Assembly: GCA_947166625.1 (NCBI GenBank)
Contig: CAMVEX010000011.1
Coordinates: 1 to 64,000 of the forward strand
Length of the DNA: 64,000 bases
Reading direction: 5' to 3'
DNA from: an uncultured Clostridia bacterium
GTDB lineage: Bacteria; Bacillota; Clostridia; Oscillospirales; Acutalibacteraceae
Part shown: in pieces, positions 50,295 to 57,931 of the stretch
Layout of the letters: each line of letters starts with the position of its first letter
Numbering within the stretch: position 1 is the stretch's first letter
Program-made: the position numbers and the translations under genes
Notes under the pieces: model-generated
The model's input: the letters and a program-made list of their open reading frames with translations, nothing else
The model's database searches: none
What the model was told of the DNA's origin: nothing

Positions 50295-51045
50295 TTTTAA
50301 CCTCCATGTGGTTTATCATCCCGGCGAGATAGCCCGCTCCGAATCCGTTATCTATATTGACCGCCGCGACTCCGCTCGCGCAGGAATTGAGCATTGAGAG
50401 AAGTGCGCTCAGTCCCTCAAACGCCGCGCCGTATCCGACGCTCGTCGGCACGGCTATGACCGGGCAATCGGCAAGCCCGCCTATAACGCTTGCGAGGGCG
50501 CCTTCCATACCTGCTATGGCAATTATCACGGAGGCGCTCATTATTTCATCCAGATGGGCGAGCGTGCGGTGAAGCCCGGCGACGCCCACATCATAAAGCC
50601 TCACGACCTCATTGCCGTGCACCTCGGCGGTAACTGCCGCCTCCTCGGCAACGGGGATATCCGAGGTCCCTCCCGTGGCGATGACTATCTTGCCTATGCC
50701 GTCGGGAGCGGGGATCTTTCCGATTATTCCCGCCCTTGCCTCGCTTCTGTAATCAAGCGGATGCGCCTTTGCAACTTCCTCGGCGCTCTCGGGAGAAAGG
50801 CGGGTGATCAATATGGTTTCAACGCCGTTTTTGAGCATTGTTTCAGCGATCCCGATGATCTGATCGGATGTTTTTCCTGCGCCGTAAATGACCTCGGGCA
50901 TACCCTGCCTGACTTCTCTGTGAAGATCGACTTTTGCATAGCCGATATCCTCAAACGGCTGCTTTTTGATCTTGAGAAGAGCATCGTCAACGCTTATCTC
51001 GCCGCTTTTTACCTTCTCAAGGAGCTCTTTCATTTCACTTTTCAT
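50275..51045 (-). CDS. larB: Pyridinium-3,5-biscarboxylate synthase LarB
   Basis: 256 aa from MKSEMKELLEKV (51045; ATG 51033 possible), SD GAGGG directly after the U-run of a leader hairpin. N-terminal part YAKVDLHREVRQGMPEVIYGAGKTSDQI, then the PurE-like domain with IVIATGGTSDIPVAEEAAVTAE, VGVAGLHRTLAHLDEI, AIAGMEGALASVIGGL and VPTSVGYGA. LarB carboxylates nicotinic acid adenine dinucleotide and cleaves it, the first step to the nickel-pincer nucleotide. Longest open frame reaches 51234, but that passes through the promoter. Confidence 0.93.
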   Translation of the reverse strand: MKSEMKELLEKVKSGEISVDDALLKIKKQPFEDIGYAKVDLHREVRQGMPEVIYGAGKTSDQIIGIAETMLKNGVETILITRLSPESAEEVAKAHPLDYRSEARAGIIGKIPAPDGIGKIVIATGGTSDIPVAEEAAVTAEVHGNEVVRLYDVGVAGLHRTLAHLDEIMSASVIIAIAGMEGALASVIGGLADCPVIAVPTSVGYGAAFEGLSALLSMLNSCASGVAAVNIDNGFGAGYLAGMINHMEVKNENSLS

Positions 51046-51054
51046 TTTTCCCTC

Positions 51055-51096
51055 AAAAAATACGGGCATACAGCCCCCTTCAGGGAACCGTATGCC
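51055..51096 (-). terminator. Attenuator-like hairpin in the larB leader
   Basis: Read on the minus strand: GGCATAC-GGTTCCC, tetraloop TGAA, GGGGGCT-GTATGCC (14-bp stem counting G-U pairs; 51065-51096), then CGTATTTTTT ending at 51055. The U-run abuts the larB SD. Two smaller hairpins precede it in the leader (CGGC-AGGAA-GCCG at 51147-51159 and GCGGC-AGAA-GCCGC at 51127-51140). A terminator between promoter and SD implies regulated read-through, by a metabolite, metal or protein. Confidence 0.7.
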
Positions 51097-51170
51097 TTCA
51101 TGACACTGTTTGAATTTGAGTTTGACGCGGCTTCTGCCGCCTGCGACGGCTTCCTGCCGACCGCCCGTAT

Positions 51171-51199
51171 ATATTAACATATACTTTTTTGAATTGCAA
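51171..51199 (-). promoter_or_regulatory. Promoter of the lar-cbi operon
   Basis: TTGCAA (51194-51199), 17-bp spacer, TAATAT (51171-51176) with TGT before it (extended -10), minus strand. Start near 51164 gives a leader of about 120 nt. Confidence 0.65.
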
Positions 51200-51270
51200 T
51201 ATCCGCAGGCAAAATTACTTAAAAATCCGTTCATTTTCCGTTATCACATTTTTAAGTTAACATTAAGCCG

Positions 51271-51289
51271 GGCAGGATATAATCCTGCC
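51271..51289 (+). promoter_or_regulatory. Palindromic operator over the -10 of the HtrA-like gene
   Basis: GGCAGGAT-ATA-ATCCTGCC, 8-bp perfect arms around a 3-bp centre. The central part is the -10 TATAAT (51278-51283); a TTAACA lies 15 bp upstream. A dimeric repressor bound here would block RNA polymerase. It matches neither CIRCE nor the CtsR direct repeat. Confidence 0.6.
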
Positions 51290-51314
51290 AACGAAACAAA
51301 CAGGAGGAATAAAT

Positions 51315-52325
51315 ATGAAATACGAAAATATGAACGGATATGACAGATTCTACGCGGAAGATTACACACGGCAGGATTCACAAAACGAGCCCCGGTATGT
51401 AAAATACCGCAAAGCAAAAACAGAGAGAAAAACGGGCAAAAGGATCATCGCCGTTTTGTCTGCGTTGATTCTGATCGCGGGCATTTCGAGTTTCGCTTAC
51501 AATCTCGGTAAAGAGAATTCGGGCGATACATCATCGGTTTACGGCAGCTCGGTGACGGCGGAATCCGTAGGCTATTCGCCTCTGACATCCGGTGATGAAA
51601 TGACGGCATCGCAGGTCTATGCCGCAAATGTAAACTCGACCGTCGGCATCACGACGCAGGTAAATCTGAATTATTTCGGATACCGCACCTCAGCGGCGGC
51701 ATCCGGGTCGGGAATCATAATCACGGGCAGCGGATATATCGTGACCAATTATCACGTGGTCGAAAATGCTTCGCAAATAAAAGTGACGACCTATGATAAC
51801 ACGAGCTATGACGCGCAGCTGATCGGCTATGACGAGGCAAATGACATCGCCGTGCTGAAAATCAGCGCTTCGGGACTTACGCCCGTGACGCTCGGCGATT
51901 CGGATTCTGCGTCGGTGGGCGATGAGGTCGTTGCGATAGGCAATCCGCTCGGCGAGCTTACCTTCACGCTCACAAAGGGAATTATCAGCGCGAAAGACCG
52001 TGAAGTCACATTCTCATCGGGAGTGACAATGAATCTCATCCAGACCGACGCCGCCATAAATTCGGGAAATTCGGGCGGAGCTCTCTTTAATATGAAGGGA
52101 GAGCTTATAGGCATAACCAATGCGAAATATTCTTCATCTTCATCAACCGAATCCTCGGTGGATAATATCGGCTTTGCGATCCCGATAAATTCCGTAACGG
52201 AAATAATCTCGGATATAATCGAGAACGGTACAAAATCCGATGTAAACGCCCAAAGCGGGAATGATTACCGGGGCGGAGGCTACTTCGGATACGGCGGCTT
52301 CGACCGCTCACCCTACTCAGGCTGA
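51315..52325 (+). CDS. Membrane-anchored HtrA/DegP-type serine protease without PDZ domain
   Basis: 336 aa, SD CAGGAGGA. Cytosolic basic N-terminus, one TM at about 43-64, then the trypsin-like S1C domain outside: H147 in VTNYHVVE, D177 in EANDIAVLK, S253 in INSGNSGGAL, with AIGNPLGE and GFAIPINSV. Typical HtrA proteins then carry a PDZ domain of about 90 residues; here only about 40 remain, ending in a Gly/Tyr-rich tail (YRGGGYFGYGGFDRSPYSG). Degrades misfolded exported proteins. The operator-like palindrome over its -10 suggests stress control. Confidence 0.92.
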   Translation: MKYENMNGYDRFYAEDYTRQDSQNEPRYVKYRKAKTERKTGKRIIAVLSALILIAGISSFAYNLGKENSGDTSSVYGSSVTAESVGYSPLTSGDEMTASQVYAANVNSTVGITTQVNLNYFGYRTSAAASGSGIIITGSGYIVTNYHVVENASQIKVTTYDNTSYDAQLIGYDEANDIAVLKISASGLTPVTLGDSDSASVGDEVVAIGNPLGELTFTLTKGIISAKDREVTFSSGVTMNLIQTDAAINSGNSGGALFNMKGELIGITNAKYSSSSSTESSVDNIGFAIPINSVTEIISDIIENGTKSDVNAQSGNDYRGGGYFGYGGFDRSPYSG

Positions 52326-52347
52326 AGCGAACAGAATTAAATTTTAA

Positions 52348-52384
52348 GGCGGCTGTCACATTTGAGTGGCAGCCGCCGTTTTTG
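52348..52384. terminator. Shared terminator between htrA-like gene and hydrogenase operon
   Basis: GGCGGCTGTCAC, 6-nt loop, GTGGCAGCCGCC (12-bp stem, one T-G), then GTTTTTG on the plus strand. Convergent genes flank it. Confidence 0.82.
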
Positions 52385-52391
52385 AATATTG

Positions 52392-54119
52392 TTATTTTAC
52401 GCTTGACCAGCTGAAATGATCCGTATGGAGCAGATCGTGCGCCTTATGTGAGAGCGGGGAACCGAAAAACTCCTCATAGACCTTATTCACCGCAGGATTT
52501 TCGTGAGAAAATCTTATGGGATTGTTTCTGTCTATTTCATAGAGCTGTTCATCTCTCTCGCCTGCAAGCTCAAAGCCGTCGCATATAGGCTGACCGCCGC
52601 CGCCTCCGCAGCCGCCGGGGCACGCCATGATCTCAACGAAATCATACTGAACCTTGCCCGCTCTTACGGCGTCAATCAGTTTCCTCGCGTTTCCGAGCCC
52701 GCTCGCGACCGCAACCCTGAGCTTAATGTCATTTACGGCAAACTCCGCCTCACGCCACGGCCCGTTAAGACCTCTGACCGCTTTGAAAGCGTCGGGGTCG
52801 GGATTCTTGCCCGTCACAAGGAAATATGCTGAGCGAAGAGCCGCCTCCATAACGCCGCCCGTTGCGCCGAAAATTACCGCGGCGCCGGAGCCGTCGCCGA
52901 GCGGAGAATCAAACTCCTCCTCTTCAAGCGCGGAAACATCAATGCCGAAGCTCTTTATGAGCTTAACGACCTCTCTGGTGGTAAGGACTTTATCAACATC
53001 CTTTGAAGCGGAGCCGTTTATCGTTTCGATATCGCACTCACTCTTTTTTGAGGTGCAGGGCATTATGGATACAGAATAGATCTTTTCGGGATCGACACCG
53101 ATTTTTTCGGCAAAATAAGTCTTTGTAACCGCTCCGAACATCTGCTGAGGGGATTTCGCACTCGAGAGCATACCGACCATATCGGGATATTCCGTCTTTA
53201 TGAATCTGACCCAGCCGGGGCAGCAGGATGTGAACATCGGGAATTTATTTTCATCGCGGTGATTGAGTTTGTCAATAAATTCGCTGCCCTCTTCCATGAT
53301 TGTGAGATCGGCCGAGAAATTAGTATCGAAAATATAATCAAAGCCTATCTTGCGAAGGGCAGCGACAAGCCTCTTGACGCTCGCCTTCTCTCTGGGAAGC
53401 GAAAGCTGCTCTCCCCACGCCGCACGGACGGCGGGAGCGATCTGAACGACGGTTATCTTTTCCTTATCGAATACGGCATTCATCACCTGCTTTGTATCGT
53501 CTCTCTCATAGAGAGCACCGACCGGGCAGTGAGTTATACACTGACCGCAAAGCGAACAATGCGAGCTTTCAAACGGAATGCCTCCGGTAACGCCTACTCT
53601 CGTATGAGTGCCCGTTCCGAGCACATCCCAGATACTGAGGCTTTGGATTTTGTCACAGACCTGCACGCATCTCATGCATTTTATGCATTTTGAATTATCC
53701 CTGATAAGAGGAGAATCGGTATTCCACTGCATTTTGGGCTTGGTAACAGGATAGGGGTTGATGTCGATCCCCATTTCCTGAGCGAGCGTTTGCAGGGTGC
53801 AGTTGCCGTTTCTCACGCAGGTGGTGCATTCCGTATTATGCTGAGAAAGAATCAATTCGAGATTCACTCTTCTTGCCGCTCTGACCCTTGCGGAATCGGT
53901 ATATACGACCATCCCCTCATAAACGGGATTGTTGCAGGCGGCAAGCAGTTTTTCTTTGCCTTCGATCTCAACAAGGCAGATACGGCACGCGCCGATCTCA
54001 TTTATGTCCTTGAGGAAGCAAAGGGTCGGTATGCGGATACCCGCGGCTTTTGCGGCTTCAAGGATCGAAGTATTCTCCGGCACGGAGACCTTAATGCCGT
54101 TTACAGTCAAATTTACCAT
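52392..54119 (-). CDS. [FeFe] hydrogenase catalytic subunit
   Basis: 575 aa. N-terminal [2Fe-2S] domain with C34, C45, C48, C62; His-ligated [4Fe-4S] with H94, C98, C101, C107; two [4Fe-4S] sites C145-C148-C151-C155 and C188-C191-C194-C198. H-cluster motifs: L1 TSCCPGW (297-303), L2 MPCTSKKSE (353-361), L3 ending MACPGGCGGGGGQP (498-511). The L1 proton-path Cys299 is kept, so it belongs to prototypic group A. Makes or oxidises H2. Pairing with a GltD-like NAD(P)H:ferredoxin subunit resembles the glutamate-synthase-linked group A2. Start overlaps the partner stop by 7 nt. Confidence 0.96.
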   Translation of the reverse strand: MVNLTVNGIKVSVPENTSILEAAKAAGIRIPTLCFLKDINEIGACRICLVEIEGKEKLLAACNNPVYEGMVVYTDSARVRAARRVNLELILSQHNTECTTCVRNGNCTLQTLAQEMGIDINPYPVTKPKMQWNTDSPLIRDNSKCIKCMRCVQVCDKIQSLSIWDVLGTGTHTRVGVTGGIPFESSHCSLCGQCITHCPVGALYERDDTKQVMNAVFDKEKITVVQIAPAVRAAWGEQLSLPREKASVKRLVAALRKIGFDYIFDTNFSADLTIMEEGSEFIDKLNHRDENKFPMFTSCCPGWVRFIKTEYPDMVGMLSSAKSPQQMFGAVTKTYFAEKIGVDPEKIYSVSIMPCTSKKSECDIETINGSASKDVDKVLTTREVVKLIKSFGIDVSALEEEEFDSPLGDGSGAAVIFGATGGVMEAALRSAYFLVTGKNPDPDAFKAVRGLNGPWREAEFAVNDIKLRVAVASGLGNARKLIDAVRAGKVQYDFVEIMACPGGCGGGGGQPICDGFELAGERDEQLYEIDRNNPIRFSHENPAVNKVYEEFFGSPLSHKAHDLLHTDHFSWSSVK

Positions 54120-55957
54120 TTATAGCACCTGCCTCCCCTGAAAATTCCATATCCGAAGTGGTCACAGCCGAGGCATCTCGAGCATTCCTGCGCCGCCTCT
54201 TCATCGGTCATACACTGCTCCATAAGATCAAAATCGCGTTTCCTTTCGTCGGCGGCGCGTTCTTTCATCTTAACTCTGCCGCAGGGCTCTCTGTCAAGCA
54301 GAGAGGGAGCCGGAATATCAAAATCAAGCTTTATCTCATGGTCAAAGCCGAGGTAAACATCTATGTTTCTCGCCGCGACCTTGCCGGCGGCTATGGCTTT
54401 GATAACCGTCGCGGGGCCTGTCGCGCAGTCTCCGCCGCAGAAGATCCCCTCCGCGTTTTCAAAATCGCATTCATCGCTTGAAGCGATGGTATCCCATTTG
54501 AGGGTAAGGCCGAATTCACCGAATTTTTCGCTCTCGATCGCCTGACCGATCGCAACGATGATTATATCCGCCTCAAGTCTGACCTCGGGAGCCTGCGAAG
54601 CGCTGACGCCCGGTCTGCCGTCTCTGCCGATCTTGCCGATTATCTGGGGCTTGCATACGAGATATTTCGCTCTGCCGTTTTCATCCGTTTCAATCGAAAC
54701 GGGCGCCATCATGGAAACGACTTCGCAGCCCTCCGCAATGGCTCCTTCGATTTCTTCGGCGAGGGCTGTCATATCCTCCTGCCTGCGCCTGTAAACGATA
54801 CTGACACTCTCGGCGCCGAGACGGACAGAGGACCTCGCGCAGTCCATAGCGACGTTGCCGCCGCCGATGACGGCCACTTTTTTGCCCGTGAAATCGGGCT
54901 TTTCGCCGTCTCCGATTTTTCTCAGAAGCTCTACCGCCGAGGTAACTCCTTCGCTGTCTTCGCCGGGAATTCTGAGCTTTTTATCTTTGTGAGCGCCTAT
55001 GGCGACATAGAGCGCATCAGATTCTTTTTCAAGCTGCTCAATGCTTATATCAGACCCGATATCCGTATCAAGATGAAGCTTAACGCCCGTCTCGAGGATA
55101 ACATTTATCTCATCGGTCAGCGTTTTTTCGGGCAGGCGGTAATCGGGGATCCCGTAGCGGAGCATTCCGCCGGGATAATGCCTCTTTTCATAAACATCTA
55201 CATCGTGACCCATGAGGGCAAGATAATAGGCGGCGGTGAGCCCCGAGGGACCCGCGCCTATGACGGAGATATGCTTGCCGGTTTTGGGCATACACTCCGG
55301 GGCGGGGACATGACCCGCTTTTTCTGCGGCATATCTCTTGATACCTCTGATGTTGATCGCATCGTCGATAATTCCCCTTCTGCACCCCATTTCACAGGGA
55401 TGCTCGCAGATAAGGCCGCATACGGACGGGAAGGGATTATCCTTCCTGATAAGCCTTACGGCGTCTGCATATCTGCCGGCTGAGGTGAGGGCGATATAGC
55501 CCGGGATATCCACCTGCGCGGGGCAAAGCGAAGCGCAGGGCACCGGCTGTTCTTCTCGTGCCGAGCAGCATCCGCTGCCGACATGGCTCTCATAATCACT
55601 CCTGAAAGCCTTGACGCTCTTGAAAACAACCTCTCCGGCAGTGTAGCCGATGGCGCAATCTGCGCTGTTTGCGATAACCTGAGCGGTCTGCTCGATGAGG
55701 TTGATATCCTCCTGCGAGCCTTCGCCGTCGAGGATCCTGTCATACAGTTCGCTCAGCTTCTGAAGCCCGACTCTGCACGGCGTGCATTTGCCGCAGCTCT
55801 GTGAAAGGCTCATTTTGATAAATGACGCCACGGTGTCCACAGGGCACAGACCCTGCTGAGCGGTCGCAAGCCTTGAGCTGACCCAAGCGGACATCCGCTC
55901 AAGTTCAAGGGTGTTGCTGCTCTTTTTTGTAAGTGATAACCTTGCTATTGTAATCAT
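54113..55957 (-). CDS. NuoF-type Fe-S domain fused to GltD-like flavoprotein (hydrogenase partner)
   Basis: 614 aa from MITIARL (55957); the first ATG (55966) lacks an SD, and the start is uncertain. Residues about 30-110 match the NADH-binding [4Fe-4S] end of NuoF/HydB (FIKMSLSQSCGKCTPCRVGLQKL), but its FMN/NAD domain is absent. Residues about 135-560 are a GltD/small-subunit glutamate-synthase-like module: CASLCPAQVDIPGYI, EHPCEMGCRR, FAD site VIGAGPSGLTAAYYL, NAD(P) site VAVIGGGNVAMDCARS and GIFCGGDCATGPATVIKAIAAGK. Two more Cys groups (CSRCLGCDHFGYG) end it. Carries electrons between NAD(P)H and the hydrogenase. Confidence 0.88.
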   Translation of the reverse strand: MITIARLSLTKKSSNTLELERMSAWVSSRLATAQQGLCPVDTVASFIKMSLSQSCGKCTPCRVGLQKLSELYDRILDGEGSQEDINLIEQTAQVIANSADCAIGYTAGEVVFKSVKAFRSDYESHVGSGCCSAREEQPVPCASLCPAQVDIPGYIALTSAGRYADAVRLIRKDNPFPSVCGLICEHPCEMGCRRGIIDDAINIRGIKRYAAEKAGHVPAPECMPKTGKHISVIGAGPSGLTAAYYLALMGHDVDVYEKRHYPGGMLRYGIPDYRLPEKTLTDEINVILETGVKLHLDTDIGSDISIEQLEKESDALYVAIGAHKDKKLRIPGEDSEGVTSAVELLRKIGDGEKPDFTGKKVAVIGGGNVAMDCARSSVRLGAESVSIVYRRRQEDMTALAEEIEGAIAEGCEVVSMMAPVSIETDENGRAKYLVCKPQIIGKIGRDGRPGVSASQAPEVRLEADIIIVAIGQAIESEKFGEFGLTLKWDTIASSDECDFENAEGIFCGGDCATGPATVIKAIAAGKVAARNIDVYLGFDHEIKLDFDIPAPSLLDREPCGRVKMKERAADERKRDFDLMEQCMTDEEAAQECSRCLGCDHFGYGIFRGGRCYKW

Positions 55958-55990
55958 CCTTCCCATACACGATTTGCAAGTGTTCGGCTT

Positions 55991-56020
55991 ATTTTACCAT
56001 AGGCGAAGGCGTACTTGCAA
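55991..56020 (-). promoter_or_regulatory. Promoter of the hydrogenase operon
   Basis: TTGCAA (56015-56020), 18-bp spacer, TAAAAT (55991-55996) on the minus strand. Confidence 0.55.
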
Positions 56021-56045
56021 TACATATCGGCATTAAATTTCAAGA

Positions 56046-56073
56046 TAAAAAAGAGACCCGTCGGACGGGTCTC
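56046..56073 (-). terminator. Terminator of the sodium:solute symporter gene
   Basis: On the minus strand GAGACCCGT-CCG-ACGGGTCTC (9-bp stem) followed by TTTTTTA. Confidence 0.9.
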
Positions 56074-56081
56074 CGGATATT

Positions 56082-57692
56082 TTATTTGCCGAGGCTGTCG
56101 GTGATCTCAACGGTCTTTGTCGCATTGTAGCATTCAAACATATCGACCGCACCTTCGGGCACCGCCTTTTTGGTAAGAAGGCTCACCACGGGCACGATAA
56201 CAAGGCCGCCGACCATTGCGATAACGCCGGAATACAGCGAATTTTTGAATACGAATGAGAAGAAGGGGCTCGATGAAACATCAAGAACTCCGAGCGAAAC
56301 AAGGAGCTGGACGATCTCAAGACCGACGCCGAAGATAAACGAGCATACAACGCCGGCTTTTGAAGTCTTTTTCCAATAAAGTCCGTAGAGGAAGGGGGCG
56401 AGGAATGCGCCGGCGAGAGCTCCCCACGAAACGCCCATCATCTGAGCGATGAAAATATTTGCGCTGTTTGCCTGTTTTATTGCTATCAGTGCGGAAACAA
56501 CGATGAATACAACGATAAACACTCTCATGATGAGCATCTTTTTCTTCTCTGCCATCTCTTTCTTTGCAAGAGGCTGGATGAAATCGAGGGTTATGGTGGA
56601 GCCGCTTGTGAGGACGAGCGATGAAAGGGTGGACATCGACGCCGAGAGAACAAGCACGATAACTACCGCAATAAGAATAGGAGTCAAAGTGGAAAGCATT
56701 GCGGGAATAACGGCGTCAAAGCCGTCAACAGGTCTGCCGGAAGCGGGATCGACCGCTACGCCCTTGCCCGCATAAAGTCTGCCGAAACCGCCGAGGAAAT
56801 AGCATCCGCCGGCAACTATGATAGCAAAAAGGGTGGAGATTATGGTGCCCTTCTTGATAGAATCTTCATTTTTGATGGCATAGAATTTGCCGACCATCTG
56901 GGGAAGTCCCCAGGTGCCGAGCGAGGTGAGCATAACGACAAAGAGCAGGAAGAGGGGCTGAGGGCCGAGGAAGGAAGTGAATCCGCCCGCCTCCCAGGTG
57001 CTCCCGTTTGCGGTGACGGATGGCAGCGCGGAGAGAGCCTTCATAGCCTCCATAATTCCACCGTTTGCCTTGAGCACGGCGAGAATTACCGCAACAATAC
57101 CGACGAGCATGATGATTCCCTGGATGAAATCGTTAGTAGCGGTCGCCATATAGCCGCCGACTATGACATAAACGGCGGTGAGCAGCGCCATAATAATTAC
57201 GCAGACGGCGTAGGGAACGCCGGGATATGCCATATGGAACAGCCTCGAAAGACCGTTATAAAGCGACGCGGTGTAGGGAATAAGGAAGATGAAGGTGATC
57301 ATCGACGCCGCAACTTTGAGACCTTTGGATTTGAATCTCGAGCCGAAGAAATCGGGCATGGTGTTGGAGGATAGGGACTGGGTCATTATCCTTGTCCTTC
57401 TGCCGAGAATGCTCCACGCCAGAAGTGAGCCTATAAAGGCGTTGCCGAGGCCTATCCAAGTGGAAGCGATGCCGAAATTCCAGCCGAACTGGCCGGCATA
57501 GCCTACAAAAATAACTGCGGAGAAATAAGAGGTACCGAACGCGAACGCGCTGAGCCAGGGGCCCACGGAACGGGAACCGAGGACAAATCCGTTGACGTCG
57601 GTGGCGTGCTTTCTCGAGCGGATGCCGATAAAAATCATCAGCGCAAAAAAGCAGACAATCAAAGCTGTGGTGATAATCATGGTCGGGGTCAA
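56082..57692 (-). CDS. Sodium:solute symporter (SSS family, PutP-like)
   Basis: 536 aa from TTG (57692), because GGAGGTG lies 6-13 nt upstream; a GTG within that SD is rejected. About 13 TM segments. Motifs: RSRKHATDVNGFVLGSRSVGPWLSAFAFGTSYFSAVIFVGYAGQFGWNFGI, the Na+-site loop, GGYMATATNDFIQGIIMLVG and IVLVLSASMSTLSSLVLTSGSTITLDF, close to proline/pantothenate symporters. Imports a small solute with Na+; proline is possible but not proven. Single gene with promoter and terminator. Confidence 0.92.
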   Translation of the reverse strand: MTPTMIITTALIVCFFALMIFIGIRSRKHATDVNGFVLGSRSVGPWLSAFAFGTSYFSAVIFVGYAGQFGWNFGIASTWIGLGNAFIGSLLAWSILGRRTRIMTQSLSSNTMPDFFGSRFKSKGLKVAASMITFIFLIPYTASLYNGLSRLFHMAYPGVPYAVCVIIMALLTAVYVIVGGYMATATNDFIQGIIMLVGIVAVILAVLKANGGIMEAMKALSALPSVTANGSTWEAGGFTSFLGPQPLFLLFVVMLTSLGTWGLPQMVGKFYAIKNEDSIKKGTIISTLFAIIVAGGCYFLGGFGRLYAGKGVAVDPASGRPVDGFDAVIPAMLSTLTPILIAVVIVLVLSASMSTLSSLVLTSGSTITLDFIQPLAKKEMAEKKKMLIMRVFIVVFIVVSALIAIKQANSANIFIAQMMGVSWGALAGAFLAPFLYGLYWKKTSKAGVVCSFIFGVGLEIVQLLVSLGVLDVSSSPFFSFVFKNSLYSGVIAMVGGLVIVPVVSLLTKKAVPEGAVDMFECYNATKTVEITDSLGK

Positions 57693-57761
57693 AACAAACA
57701 CCTCCGTTTACTCATTTGCGGACATTCGTTTGCGCCTGCCCGCTTTATAAAATTCCAAGAT

Positions 57762-57790
57762 ATTTTATCACCATTGCAAAACAGTGTCAA
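57762..57790 (-). promoter_or_regulatory. Promoter of the sodium:solute symporter gene
   Basis: TTGACA (57785-57790), 17-bp spacer, TAAAAT (57762-57767) on the minus strand. Confidence 0.75.
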
Positions 57791-57869
57791 GAATTTTTGA
57801 GCCCGCCGAGGTTACAGATATTGCCGAATATGTGCTGACGAAACACCGATTAAATTTTTCGCGCGGATA

Positions 57870-57898
57870 TTGAAAAAAACATATCAATTGTGTATAAT
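57870..57898 (+). promoter_or_regulatory. Promoter of metY
   Basis: TTGAAA (57870-57875), 17-bp spacer, TATAAT (57893-57898). The leader is about 27 nt, so no T-box or SAM riboswitch is present. Confidence 0.78.
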
Positions 57899-57931
57899 AT
57901 CGGCAATCCAACATTCAAGCGAGGTGTCACC

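Noticed and set aside
48765..50300. Large plus-strand frame opposite larC and cbiM
   Set aside because: It is the antisense shadow of clearly identified larC and cbiM; composition is Cys/His/Arg-rich nonsense without motifs.
51045..51165. Known NiCo or cobalamin riboswitch before larB
   Set aside because: The characteristic conserved blocks of these classes could not be found; only a generic attenuator layout is supported.
51046..51234. N-terminal extension of LarB or a leader peptide
   Set aside because: The extended frame runs through the promoter and the terminator-like hairpin; LarB similarity starts only after 51045.
57899..57931. SAM riboswitch or T-box before metY (and before metQ)
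   Set aside because: Promoter-to-start distance is only about 25-40 nt in both cases, too short.
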